This document shows, piece after piece, positions 46,014 through 55,167 of a stretch of DNA of 64,000 nucleotides. The notes under the pieces were generated by a model. The model made no database searches. It saw only the letters and a program-made list of their open reading frames with translations, and was not told the DNA's origin. This DNA is from Methanolobus halotolerans. Its GTDB lineage: Archaea > Halobacteriota > Methanosarcinia > Methanosarcinales > Methanosarcinaceae. Positions within the stretch are counted from its first letter, which is position 1, and the number at the start of each line of letters is the position of its first letter. The DNA lies in NCBI RefSeq assembly GCF_004745425.1, contig NZ_PGGK01000001.1, forward strand, positions 248,001 to 312,000. The letters are read 5' to 3'. The position numbers and the translations under genes are program-made.

Positions 46014-46524
46014 CCTTGCGGCGCTGGAAGATAAATGCCAGACCGAGGATCGCAGCTATTGGAAGTGCTACGGTTGGGAACTCAGGAATCTGTGCATTGA
46101 AATTCTGTGATGCGGATGCCCATACGAACGGAACCTGTAAAACTGCAACAGCTTCAGGGTTCTGTGTTGGATCTTCTTTGTATACATCTACTCTACCACT
46201 GAATGTCTGTCCCTGTTCTGCTCCGGCTTCAATTGTAACACGAACCATGTCGTAGTCTACAAATGAATTTGAATTAACAACTGTTCCTTGCTTAAGGATT
46301 TCCATCTCTAAGCCTGCGTCGAACGGTACAGCTACATAGTATACGGTTTCGCCAGTAAAGTCTTCAAGTATGATGCTGTAATCTACCGGAGTTCCGACCA
46401 TTTGTGTAACTGTGACCGGCAAAATTACTCCATCACTGTCTGCAAGATCGGCTCCATAACTGGCACTTGCGGTTCCCATCATAGCAACTATCGCTATAAT
46501 AGCCATTATTATTAATTTCTTCAT
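46006..46524 (-). CDS. PEF-CTERM surface protein
   Basis: An exported protein of 172 aa. An N-terminal signal peptide (KKLIIMAIIAIVAMM...ASA), a ~120-aa beta-rich domain without recognisable family, and the C-terminal tripartite signal PEFPTVALP, a hydrophobic helix and RRKEE. PEF-CTERM proteins are cut and probably lipid-linked by archaeosortase C, and a matching archaeosortase lies at 50.7 kb. Start: ATG after AAGGTGG. The mature protein is unknown. Confidence 0.88.
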   Translation of the reverse strand: MKKLIIMAIIAIVAMMGTASASYGADLADSDGVILPVTVTQMVGTPVDYSIILEDFTGETVYYVAVPFDAGLEMEILKQGTVVNSNSFVDYDMVRVTIEAGAEQGQTFSGRVDVYKEDPTQNPEAVAVLQVPFVWASASQNFNAQIPEFPTVALPIAAILGLAFIFQRRKEE

Positions 46525-46583
46525 TTTGTACCACCTTTATTTTAATTAGGAAATTTTTGGTCATGTCATACTTCCTCGCCTTT

Positions 46584-46637
46584 GTATATAAACATTTGTA
46601 AAAAGACTCGAATGTAATTATCATCATTATGATGATT
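46584..46637 (-). promoter_or_regulatory. Promoter of the PEF-CTERM gene with inverted repeat
   Basis: TATA box TTTATATAC on the minus strand (46584-46592). Upstream is the inverted repeat ATCATCATTATGATGAT (46621-46637). Its core ATCATCATTAT recurs as a direct repeat upstream of the archaeosortase gene (51555-51571). Confidence 0.45.
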
Positions 46638-46649
46638 TAGAAACAATAA

Positions 46650-49358
46650 TCAGGAAGATATGTAGAAGGACCATTCTTCCTTCTCAGTGTTACCTGCCTG
46701 ATCGGTCACACTAAGGTAAACATCCACCCTGCCACTTGCAAGTCCTTCTGCGTTGTATGAAAGTGACCCGGAACCTATCTCCGTATCTGCAGTGACATCA
46801 ATACCATTGACCCTAAGGACTGTCCTGTCCCTGTCAATGCCGGACCTGTCATCAGAATACGATGCCATGATGCTTGGACTGTCAACGGTTTCATCTTTCA
46901 TCGGACTGATGCTGTTAACACTTGGCTCGATCCTGTCTATTATGAACGTTTTCTCTTCATACAGGTTCTCGGAGTCGACTGTCTTTGCCTTGACTGTGAC
47001 ACGGGCAACACCATCGTTGATATCATCATCTATCTCTGCTGTGTAGCTGTACTCACCATCCGATGAGCTTTCGAAGTTCACATCAAGGCTTCTTCCGTAC
47101 CTGTCTTTGACCGTTACAGTTGGATTCTCCTGAAGTGCTATCGAAGGCACGATCTTTATAGTTACGTCATTGGCTGTCTTTTCCGGTTCAATGATGATGT
47201 CAAGGTCTTCCAGGGAGGTGTCGGTGTAGATGGTTCCAAATGTGTACGCTGTGTTGTTGGCATAGTCTTTTCCGGTGATCTCCACATCGAAAGTATCCTT
47301 TAACTTTACCGTGTACTTAGCTGTCCACACAAGATTGTCCTTGCTTGTCATCCTGACATTCTCTGTGCTTCCGAAGGTGCGGGGTGTTACCAGACATGTC
47401 AGGTCCTGCAGCGGTTTGGTTGATTCGACTGTCAGATATGTTGTTTCACTGGTGGGGTTCGGGCTGATCTCAAGGCTGATCTGGGGTCCTGTCCTGTCCA
47501 CCGTAGTACTTGTATCTGCAACTGCATGTTCCGTCTCTTCATTCAAGGCATTATCTACAGCCCTTGATCTGAAATAATAGGTAATGCTCTCTTTACCTTC
47601 GAACTGAGCTGATGTTGCCACTGTCCTGCTCAGCCATCTCTTCCAGATGGTTCCGTCGGTGCTGTAATCTATATCATAATAAAGGATACCTGATTCTGCA
47701 TCCGTTCCGTTCCAGCTCACTGTGAATTTATCCTCGCTGACAGCAGGCGGCAAAGGAAGCACCCTTGATGTGGGGGGGATCGATTCTACTGTGTTGTCAT
47801 CGTTAATGTACGGGGAAAGCTGTGACAGCGGGAGGAAGCTGATCTCATCGACTGTCATTTCTACAGGATGGATGACAAGGTTCCTGTTCTGCATCAGTGT
47901 AAATGTGAGGGTGTTGGTTCCCTCCATAACGGTAACAGGTACCTGTAAGCGTTGCCATCCCTCATCACCGTTCACTCCGTCGGACCATACAACCTCTCCG
48001 TTCAAAATTACCCGCTTGAATTGCGTTTCATCCGTGCCGGGCGTACCTGCTGTGTAAGAATCCTTCAGATATGCCGACAACACTACATTCTCAGTCCTGT
48101 CGCTCTGTATTTCCTGACTGATCGAATGCTGATCGACACCAGATCCACCGGTCATACCTTCATATGTGCTGTTTATCACATAGGCACCGGTGGAATGGAT
48201 GCCGGAGTCGTTGGTGTACGAACCGGTTACATGGCTTTCGTTGGTGGATGTGAATATCCAGCCATTGTACGATTCCATAGAGGGGTTATCAATGTCAATG
48301 AAATCTATGATCTCTATGTCCGTTTCAGGCAGTCCTTCCGTACTAAGTTCCTGGGTTACCCAGAGGTGGACCGAACGATATGGGACGGGACTTACATCTT
48401 CCTTATATATTGCAAACTCCAGCTTCTGCCTGCCCTGTTTAAAGCGAATGGGTTTAATCGCTATTTCCTGCTCCCATTTCTCCTTATCTTCCAGCGAAAT
48501 TTGCATCTGCTTCAGAGTGTTTCCGTCAAGCCTGATCTGTAGTATATAGTTCACGTCTGTAAGTTCGTAGTTCTCTATTCCCACGATCATGTCTGTGGGC
48601 TGGGATACTGATAGAACGCTAGGATAATTCTCGGCCTTTCCATCAGGGCCGAGGATATAGAGTGCGGTGAATGTTTCCTTTTCTCTGGTGACCTTGGCAT
48701 AGGCGAACATTGCACTGGCAATTATTATGGAAAGCACCATTGCGATCATAAGGGCTCTTGTGATCTCAGGGGGTATCCTCTGGGACTTTCTTTCTTTCTT
48801 ATCTTTCTTGGGTGGTCTGTCCCCTGGTGCCATCTTAGCAGACACTTTCTTCCTGCTTGTGGCCCGGAACTTTTTATTGTCGGATTCCTTTATATCCTCT
48901 GAGTCTTCGACAATTTCCGGCTCAACATCTTCGGATGTGAGGGAATCTATAAAACCATTGAATGAAAAACTGAACTGCTCGCCTTGCGGCAGCCTTCTCC
49001 GTGACAGGTATGCAAGGACTACGAACAATATGGTCAAAAGGGATAGTGAGATGGTGATCGAATCCGGCCTGAACTTCCAGGGAGTTACACTGATAATAAA
49101 CCCGTCAAAGACCATGATCACAATACTGAAACCTACACTCAGGGTGAATCTCTCGATGCCTGAGATCTCCCGGTTGCCGGGAAACAAGGCTGAAATGAAT
49201 GCATATCCAGGGATGAAGAATATAAGTATAAGCGCAAAAAGGATTCTCAGGGGAGTGTCGTTCAGGGGTGCTACAAGAATAAAAATAACAGAGAGTAATG
49301 AGAACAGCAACAGTAACATCAGGTCCTGTGTATACAGACATTTTTTGGGTTCGGACAT
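46650..49358 (-). CDS. DUF1616 membrane protein with large extracellular Ig-like region
   Basis: A 902-aa envelope protein. Four N-terminal helices (~12-115) carry the DUF1616 signature (IFFIPGYAFISALFP, ERFTLSVGFSI). A Lys/Ser-rich cytoplasmic linker and a fifth helix (~200-220) follow. The rest is extracellular beta-sandwich material: a carbohydrate-binding-like module (~365-510), a fibronectin-type repeat (~535-615, TVSWNGTDAESGI) and Ig-like repeats. DUF1616 genes often accompany archaeosortase loci. Role unknown; it may present or process surface proteins. Confidence 0.85.
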   Translation of the reverse strand: MSEPKKCLYTQDLMLLLLFSLLSVIFILVAPLNDTPLRILFALILIFFIPGYAFISALFPGNREISGIERFTLSVGFSIVIMVFDGFIISVTPWKFRPDSITISLSLLTILFVVLAYLSRRRLPQGEQFSFSFNGFIDSLTSEDVEPEIVEDSEDIKESDNKKFRATSRKKVSAKMAPGDRPPKKDKKERKSQRIPPEITRALMIAMVLSIIIASAMFAYAKVTREKETFTALYILGPDGKAENYPSVLSVSQPTDMIVGIENYELTDVNYILQIRLDGNTLKQMQISLEDKEKWEQEIAIKPIRFKQGRQKLEFAIYKEDVSPVPYRSVHLWVTQELSTEGLPETDIEIIDFIDIDNPSMESYNGWIFTSTNESHVTGSYTNDSGIHSTGAYVINSTYEGMTGGSGVDQHSISQEIQSDRTENVVLSAYLKDSYTAGTPGTDETQFKRVILNGEVVWSDGVNGDEGWQRLQVPVTVMEGTNTLTFTLMQNRNLVIHPVEMTVDEISFLPLSQLSPYINDDNTVESIPPTSRVLPLPPAVSEDKFTVSWNGTDAESGILYYDIDYSTDGTIWKRWLSRTVATSAQFEGKESITYYFRSRAVDNALNEETEHAVADTSTTVDRTGPQISLEISPNPTSETTYLTVESTKPLQDLTCLVTPRTFGSTENVRMTSKDNLVWTAKYTVKLKDTFDVEITGKDYANNTAYTFGTIYTDTSLEDLDIIIEPEKTANDVTIKIVPSIALQENPTVTVKDRYGRSLDVNFESSSDGEYSYTAEIDDDINDGVARVTVKAKTVDSENLYEEKTFIIDRIEPSVNSISPMKDETVDSPSIMASYSDDRSGIDRDRTVLRVNGIDVTADTEIGSGSLSYNAEGLASGRVDVYLSVTDQAGNTEKEEWSFYISS

Positions 49359-49404
49359 TTACTTACTATTCCTTTTTTTCCATTTTTATGAACGCTGACT
49401 GTAA

Positions 49405-49430
49405 CTAATTATTTGCTAAAATATATAAAC
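49405..49430. promoter_or_regulatory. Shared divergent promoter region
   Basis: AAAATATATAAAC (49418-49430) reads as a TATA box on both strands, between the divergent DUF1616 and M48-like genes. It predicts a plus-strand start near 49450. Confidence 0.4.
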
Positions 49431-49474
49431 ATAAGGTTACTATTATATTCATTCAAAAATTACAACCACCAGAT

Positions 49475-50347
49475 ATGGGAGGTATTAACATATATAAACG
49501 GATATATCTTTTGTTTGCCACACCCCTGATACCTGTGGTCCTTGCTGCTTACTACCTTGGAGGGCCTGCTGCAGGTGCGCTCTTAGCTGTGGTGGGTGTC
49601 ATACTTGGCGTGGCGGTCTACCGTATGTCTCCCAAGGTCCTGCTTAGATGGTACGGTGCCAGAAAAATGTCCCGGGAAACGTATACATTTATCTATCCTT
49701 ACCTGGCAAAGATCTCTTCCGATCTTGATGTGCCGATGCCGCAGCCTTACGTCTTTGATTCGGCCGCACCCATAACGTTCACAGTCGGGAACAATAATAG
49801 GTATTATTTACTGGTTTCGACCGCTTCACTGGATATGCTGGATAAGGATGAGTTGAAATCGATAATTACGCTTGAAGTCACAAAGGTTTCAAAGGGTTCC
49901 GTGGGTGCCAATACCGTAGTAGCCCTTCTTGCAGGGAGCATCGCATCACTTTCGACAGTTGCCTTGTGGATGGCGATGCTAACAGGCTTTGGCCAGGAGG
50001 ATGACCCGGCACCACGAACTATCAGCTTCCTTGCAATGGGCATGGTATCTCTGCCCTCAGCACTCCTTGTCCACATCTTTACTATCGACTCTACAGTCGA
50101 AGCGGACCGGATGGCAGCAGGTATGATGGCAGAACCCTGCCTTCTCGCCGAAGCTCTCGAAAGAACAGGGACCTATATCAAACTCCATGTTACAGGTGGC
50201 TTTAATCCCGGGCATGCCCATCTTTTTTCAGTGAACCCGCTTAAGACAAATACCATCTTTGATGTGTATTCCTCTATGTTCCTTACAAAGCCTGATATCA
50301 GGCAGCGTGTTATGTACCTTGAGAATATTAAAAAGGTAAATCCTTAA
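49475..50347 (+). CDS. M48-like membrane pseudoprotease
   Basis: A 290-aa membrane protein with HtpX/M48 architecture: two N-terminal helices, a soluble segment with YLLVSTASLDMLDKDELKSII, two middle helices, and a C-terminal VEADRMAAG. In true M48 proteases DELKSII is followed by the zinc motif HExxH. Here it reads TLEVTKVSKG, so both His ligands are missing, while the E-x-DR region remains. It is therefore probably catalytically dead. GGAGGT (49478-49483) lies inside the frame, 6 nt before an ATA codon at 49490, so translation may start there rather than at ATG 49475. Confidence 0.82.
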   Translation: MGGINIYKRIYLLFATPLIPVVLAAYYLGGPAAGALLAVVGVILGVAVYRMSPKVLLRWYGARKMSRETYTFIYPYLAKISSDLDVPMPQPYVFDSAAPITFTVGNNNRYYLLVSTASLDMLDKDELKSIITLEVTKVSKGSVGANTVVALLAGSIASLSTVALWMAMLTGFGQEDDPAPRTISFLAMGMVSLPSALLVHIFTIDSTVEADRMAAGMMAEPCLLAEALERTGTYIKLHVTGGFNPGHAHLFSVNPLKTNTIFDVYSSMFLTKPDIRQRVMYLENIKKVNP

Positions 50348-50381
50348 AAAGTAGTCAATAAAAAATACAAAAGGTAAGCAC

Positions 50382-50618
50382 ATGTTCGCATTAATAACGG
50401 ATATCTATAATGCCCTGCAACATTGGCAGAAAGCACTCCTGTTCAGTTTTGTCTCTTATGCGATGCTCTTGTTCGGAATCATTGTGGCGATCACTTTCAT
50501 ACTCAAGGATTTTAACTTCCTGGTGGTAACAGGTCTTACTTTCATATATATGTCCACTTTGTTTGTAGGTATACTGGTTGCCAGGAAGATGTTCAAAAAA
50601 AGGCTTATTGAAGAGTAA
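50382..50618 (+). CDS. Small two-helix membrane protein
   Basis: A 78-aa protein with two long hydrophobic helices and a basic-acidic tail (RKMFKKRLIEE). I do not recognise the family. It lies 35 nt after the M48-like gene and is probably cotranscribed with it. It is convergent with the archaeosortase gene. Confidence 0.65.
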   Translation: MFALITDIYNALQHWQKALLFSFVSYAMLLFGIIVAITFILKDFNFLVVTGLTFIYMSTLFVGILVARKMFKKRLIEE

Positions 50619-50657
50619 TTATCATTGAATATAAGACAGAGGAGAATACTCCTGCTG

Positions 50658-51491
50658 TCATTTTCTTTTCATATTCATAAGGTACATTATAATCCCTGCT
50701 GTCCCTGCAAATATGATCCATCCCAAATGCGTATGGACCACTGACATTGTATCGAGACCGTAGAAATAAGCTGTCAGGTACAGGATGAACACCCTTGCAA
50801 GGTTTGCCAGATAAGCTATGGATATGGCGAACAGCAGGATCAACAATGATCTGCGCAGCTCCATTCTCTCGATCCTGGAATATCCGGCCACTATGCCTAT
50901 GAGCAGGAACATGGAATAAAGACCCGAACATGGCCCGCCTATAACTATCGTCATTGCTTCTTCTCCGTACAAGGTTATCGTTTCAATTGCAACGATCTCC
51001 ACGGGGATTCCCACGACCTTGAGAGCCACAACTGTGGGCATTAGTACGAAGTAATGGTCGAACAGGTGCAGGAAATCGATATTGAAGTGTCCGAAGAAAG
51101 AGTAGAATATAAGGTAGAGGACTGTGAAAACAGCGGATATATACAGGCCGAATTCCCCAAGCTGGCGCAGATCCTTTTTAGATGTTCCCATAGCAAAAAG
51201 GGAAGCACCTATTATAAATGTCATGGAGTCCAGGGTACCTATGTTATCTCTGGTGGCAAGGTTGTATGTGGAAACTGCAGCCATTATAAAGATCCCGGCA
51301 AAGAGATATGTCTTCGAGCTCCTGAAGGCTGCATTGTCCCCTGTGAGCTTTATTCTTGAGATCACTCCCGCTGCAATGATGAACAGCACGATACCGATAG
51401 TAGTTGACCCCTCACTGAGCTCGATGGTTGCACCAGTGAAAAGTGCAAGTACTATCAGGATAAGAATTATGTTTTTGCTTTCGTCCTGCAT
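50658..51491 (-). CDS. artC: Archaeosortase (PEF-CTERM type, ArtC-like)
   Basis: A membrane transpeptidase of 277 aa that recognises C-terminal sorting signals of exported proteins. About eight helices. The three catalytic residues of the exosortase/archaeosortase family are visible: Cys in GGPCSGLYS, Arg in LANLARVF and His in VVHTHLGW. The PEF-CTERM protein 4 kb away supports assignment to archaeosortase C, but the subfamily is inferred. Confidence 0.9.
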   Translation of the reverse strand: MQDESKNIILILIVLALFTGATIELSEGSTTIGIVLFIIAAGVISRIKLTGDNAAFRSSKTYLFAGIFIMAAVSTYNLATRDNIGTLDSMTFIIGASLFAMGTSKKDLRQLGEFGLYISAVFTVLYLIFYSFFGHFNIDFLHLFDHYFVLMPTVVALKVVGIPVEIVAIETITLYGEEAMTIVIGGPCSGLYSMFLLIGIVAGYSRIERMELRRSLLILLFAISIAYLANLARVFILYLTAYFYGLDTMSVVHTHLGWIIFAGTAGIIMYLMNMKRK

Positions 51492-51523
51492 TTTTTAACC
51501 TTTAATTTAAATCATTCAATTAC

Positions 51524-51672
51524 TATATATAGTTGACCGGGACCGGCTGAAATCATCATTATCATCATTTCTGTGCCGGGGTGCTGTATTTATATATAGT
51601 TGCACTGCAATTATATTTTGATCATGCTATAAGGGCCGTGATAATGTAATGGGAGCTCACAAGGCCGTTATA
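51524..51672. promoter_or_regulatory. Intergenic region between archaeosortase and polysaccharide cluster
   Basis: Contains the direct repeat TATATATAGTTG (51524-51535 and 51591-51602), TATA-like elements for both directions, ATCATCATTATCATCAT (51555-51571), and an imperfect stem TATAA-G-GGCC/GGCC-G-TTATA (51628-51637 with 51663-51672) that could form in the leader of the cluster transcript. Confidence 0.4.
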
Positions 51673-51720
51673 TAGAATGAACAATATTATTGACTTTTAA
51701 TATAAAATTGAGGTTATAAT

Positions 51721-52509
51721 TTGAGAGATTTTACATTGTCCAAATACAGGGAACTGCTTGAGACCATAGGGTCAACAAGCTATGAAACTATCACCATGCG
51801 TGAGCACTTGGTATCCCCTGTGGACAAATGCATCATCCTGCGTCATGATGTGGACCGTGCAGTGGACCGCAACCTTGCAATGGCAAGGCTTGAGGCCAAA
51901 TACGGTATCAGGTCTACATATTATTTCAGGCATGTAAGGGATGTTTTCATCCCTGGTGCGATCCAGGAAGTGGCTGAGCTGGGACATGAGGTGGGATTTC
52001 ACTATGAGGTCATGGACAAGGCAAAAGGTGACAAGTTAAAGGCCCTTGAGATATTCGGGAAAGAGCTTGAGGACCTTCGCCAGTATGCCGATGTGACAAC
52101 TGCCTGTATGCACGGCAATCCATTAGCATCCTGGTCCAACAGGGACCTGTGGGACGATCATGATTTCAGGGATTTCGGTATTATAGGTGAACCGTACTTC
52201 TCCCTGGATTACTCCCGGATACTCTATCTCACGGACACCGGCAGGACCTGGGCCGACCGCAATATACGTGTCAAGGATGTCCTGGAAACCCCGGCTGACT
52301 GCCTCAATGCAAGTTATTGTAAAGTGATAAGAAATACTGACGATGTTATGGATATGATCAGAAGGGAAGAAGTGGACCGGATATGTATACTCGCCCATCC
52401 CAACAGGTGGTGTGACAGCATCCCGGGATGGACCCGGGAGATGGTCATGCAGAATTTGAAGAATATTGGGAAGGCGGGGATCATCAGGTACAGGGAAATG
52501 AGGGGGTGA
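51721..52509 (+). CDS. Polysaccharide deacetylase-like protein
   Basis: A 262-aa NodB-like TIM-barrel protein. ILRHDVDRAVDRN holds the metal/catalytic Asp pair, YGIRSTYYFRH and GHEVGFHYE the His ligands, and LAHPNRW the C-terminal His. It probably removes acetyl groups from amino sugars. The start is TTG, 6 nt after GAGGT. First gene of the surface-glycan cluster; GC content is still like the core genome. Confidence 0.85.
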   Translation: MRDFTLSKYRELLETIGSTSYETITMREHLVSPVDKCIILRHDVDRAVDRNLAMARLEAKYGIRSTYYFRHVRDVFIPGAIQEVAELGHEVGFHYEVMDKAKGDKLKALEIFGKELEDLRQYADVTTACMHGNPLASWSNRDLWDDHDFRDFGIIGEPYFSLDYSRILYLTDTGRTWADRNIRVKDVLETPADCLNASYCKVIRNTDDVMDMIRREEVDRICILAHPNRWCDSIPGWTREMVMQNLKNIGKAGIIRYREMRG

Positions 52510-52515
52510 GATACC

Positions 52516-53535
52516 ATGGTGCTCATAACTGATATTTTTGAGAAGGGTGAATGGGATGATTTTAATTCCGCTCATCCCAATGGAAACATCTTCCAGAGTT
52601 CTGTAATGGCCGGTGTATTAAGCAGGACCAAAAACTACGAACCTGTCAGCCTTGCTGCGAGAGATGCAAATTCAGGGGAAATACTTGCATTGATGCAAAG
52701 TATCCTGATATGCGAGATGCCGGGTATCCTCTCTTCATTCTCATCCCGTGCTATTTTGCAGGGAGGGCCGCTTTTCCCAGATTCGGATAAAGGGAGAGAA
52801 GCTGCCCGGATCTTGATGGAGCATTACGATAAGCTGGTGGGCAGCAAGATAGTGTATACTCAGATAAGGAATATGTGGGATACAGAAACCTCCCGTCAGA
52901 TGCTAGGATTAATTGATTATGAATATGAGCAACATCTTGATTTCCTCATTGACCTTGATCGTAGTGAAAAAGAGATATGGAGTAATATCCAGAAATCCCG
53001 CAGAAAAGGTATAAACCGGGCAGAAAAAAACGGTATCGAGATCAAAAAGGTTGCCAGCAGGAAAGAACTGCTATCCTGCTATGACCTAGTACTTGATACG
53101 TACAAGCGCTTCAAGGTCCCCATTGCTGATATCTCCCTGTTTGAAGCAGCCTGGGAGGAACTGGCATCAACAGATCTCGCAGACTTTTTCATAGCCTTGA
53201 AGGACGATGAACCTGTGGGTACAAGGATAACCTTGAATTACAAGGATATGGTCTATGACTGGTATGCCGGATCCAAACCGGGTGTTGACTATGTCGACGA
53301 GGCTCTTGTCTGGCACATCCTGAAAGAGAATGCCGGCAAGTACAAAGTATTTGACTTCGGAGGGGCTGGCCATCCTGATAAGCCATATGGTGTAAGGGAG
53401 TTCAAGAGAAGGTTTGGCGGGAAGATGGTCAATTTTGGGAGATATGAGAAAGTGCATTCTCAATTTAAAAAGATTTTAGCTATGAATGCTTATAAAATAT
53501 ATGTGCATAGTAATCATATTTACTGTTCTAAATAA
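52516..53535 (+). CDS. FemAB-like GNAT-fold transferase
   Basis: A 339-aa protein of the FemAB/lipid II glycyltransferase-like family, with two GNAT domains: SRRKGINRAEKNGIEI in the middle, TRITLNYKDMVYDWYAGS and FDFGGAGHPDKPYGVREFKRRFGG near the end. Archaea lack murein, so it probably transfers an acyl or aminoacyl group to a surface sugar. The last ~25 codons are much more AT-rich than the rest. ATG follows GGGTGAGAT. Confidence 0.85.
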   Translation: MVLITDIFEKGEWDDFNSAHPNGNIFQSSVMAGVLSRTKNYEPVSLAARDANSGEILALMQSILICEMPGILSSFSSRAILQGGPLFPDSDKGREAARILMEHYDKLVGSKIVYTQIRNMWDTETSRQMLGLIDYEYEQHLDFLIDLDRSEKEIWSNIQKSRRKGINRAEKNGIEIKKVASRKELLSCYDLVLDTYKRFKVPIADISLFEAAWEELASTDLADFFIALKDDEPVGTRITLNYKDMVYDWYAGSKPGVDYVDEALVWHILKENAGKYKVFDFGGAGHPDKPYGVREFKRRFGGKMVNFGRYEKVHSQFKKILAMNAYKIYVHSNHIYCSK

Positions 53536-53581
53536 GTCATTTTAGATAACTTCAAAAATTATAATTGCGAAAGGGTAGGTT

Positions 53582-54046
53582 ATGAACATATTATCAATTC
53601 TCCGTAAAATACAGTTGAAGTTATATAGCTCATTAGCTCGTTATCCTATATCCTACAAGTGGCCCACTTTTTGGTGGAGGAAATGTGGTTATGTAATCGG
53701 GGATAATTCCGTAATAAGTCCATATTGTCTATTATGGGCAACTCATCATTCAGATTCATCTTTACTTACTATCGAAGATGATGTGCATATTGGCCCGAAT
53801 ACAATTTTGATTCTTCGCACTCATCCAAAAGATGACATTACTAAATATGGTAAATTGGTTTCAACAATCAGTGGTACCATTCATATACAAAAAGGTTCTT
53901 GGATAGGAGCGTCTGCTATAATTATGCCAAATGTAGTTATTGGTGAAGGGGCAGTTGTTGGAGCTGGAGCAGTTGTTACAAAAGACATTGACCCCTATAC
54001 AGTAGTTGCTGGGGTCCCTGCAAAAAAAATAAGTTCAGTTAAATGA
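53582..54046 (+). CDS. Hexapeptide-repeat acyltransferase
   Basis: A 154-aa left-handed beta-helix acyltransferase (maltose/serine O-acetyltransferase type): VHIGPNTILI, GSWIGASAIIMPNVVIGEGAVVGAGAVVTKD and the final AGVPAKKI. Probably O-acetylates a sugar of the surface glycan. First fully AT-rich gene of the island. Confidence 0.88.
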   Translation: MNILSILRKIQLKLYSSLARYPISYKWPTFWWRKCGYVIGDNSVISPYCLLWATHHSDSSLLTIEDDVHIGPNTILILRTHPKDDITKYGKLVSTISGTIHIQKGSWIGASAIIMPNVVIGEGAVVGAGAVVTKDIDPYTVVAGVPAKKISSVK

Positions 54047-54060
54047 AAGGATAAGATTAT

Positions 54061-55167
54061 ATGTCTGTTTTTTTAACAAATTCATCATGGAACATTACAA
54101 ATGAAGCCATTAAATCTCTCCGAAGACATAATATTGATTCTGTTGCAGGCGACATAAATTCTCCAATTACAAATATGTTTTCCAGAACAAAGTTTGTAAA
54201 ATATTCTCCTCCTAGTCATGAAGATTTTATTGAGAATTTCTATGATGTTTGCTTAAAAAACGATGTTGATGTAATATTTCCAATGAGTGACGAGTTAGCT
54301 GTCCAATTATCTTTAAATAAATCTCTTTTAAGTGAAATATGTGAAGTTCCAATTGCAGATTATGAAAACTTTAGTAAAACACATGATAAGTTTGAAACAT
54401 ATAAGATGGCTAAATCCTTAGGCGTTCCTGTACCACAAACTTTTATTTTTTCAGATATTCATGAGTTAAGTGATTTTTCGAAAACTGCATCTTATCCGTT
54501 GATTATAAAGCCTCGGATGGGGGGAGGAGCTTCAAGGTACCTACGTATAATTAAATCAAAAGAGGAACTTATAAAAGGCTATTTAGATTATCTATCTATG
54601 AATTGCCTACCCTTAGTTCAGGAATATATACCTGGATCAAGTGAGCAAATGTATATGGTTAATATACTATTTGACAAAAAACATAATTTATCAGCATACT
54701 TCATGGCTAAAAAAATAAGAGAATATCCTCCCAGCGGGGGAATCACTTCTTGTGGTACTAGTATCAGTGAACCTGTTTTGCTTGAGTATGCAAAAAAGAT
54801 ATTTAGTGCTCTTGATTGGTACGGAGTTGCAGAAATAGAGTTTAAATTAGATTTACGTACCAATGAATTTAATTTAATCGAAATAAATCCTCGGTTTTGG
54901 CAATACTTGAAACTTCCAATTTCGTGTGGTGTTGATTTTCCTTTTTTGCTGCACGAGGTTTCGATTGGGAATGAGATTAATTTAACTTCAAATTATAAAC
55001 ACGACATTAAATATATTAATATACTAAAAGATATTCCTTCATGTTCTAGTTACTTATTAAAAAATAATAACAAAAAAGAAGCAATTAAAAAAATAGTAAA
55101 GTCATATGATGGTAAAAAAGTTTATTCCCATAAACATTTATTACATTCTATTATGTGGAGGTTATGA
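54061..55167 (+). CDS. ATP-grasp ligase
   Basis: A 368-aa ATP-grasp protein of the carbamoyl-phosphate-synthase-like type. LIIKPRMGGGASR is the ATP-binding loop, VQEYIPGSSEQMYMV the middle, and AEIEFKLD...LIEINPRFWQ the Mg-binding end. It joins a carboxylate to an amine or thiol; the substrate is unknown, perhaps an amino-sugar decoration. It abuts the next gene (stop/ATG at 55167-55168). Confidence 0.88.
   Translation: MSVFLTNSSWNITNEAIKSLRRHNIDSVAGDINSPITNMFSRTKFVKYSPPSHEDFIENFYDVCLKNDVDVIFPMSDELAVQLSLNKSLLSEICEVPIADYENFSKTHDKFETYKMAKSLGVPVPQTFIFSDIHELSDFSKTASYPLIIKPRMGGGASRYLRIIKSKEELIKGYLDYLSMNCLPLVQEYIPGSSEQMYMVNILFDKKHNLSAYFMAKKIREYPPSGGITSCGTSISEPVLLEYAKKIFSALDWYGVAEIEFKLDLRTNEFNLIEINPRFWQYLKLPISCGVDFPFLLHEVSIGNEINLTSNYKHDIKYINILKDIPSCSSYLLKNNNKKEAIKKIVKSYDGKKVYSHKHLLHSIMWRL

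Noticed and set aside
49475-50347. Active HtpX-type protease
   Set aside because: The HExxH zinc motif is absent.
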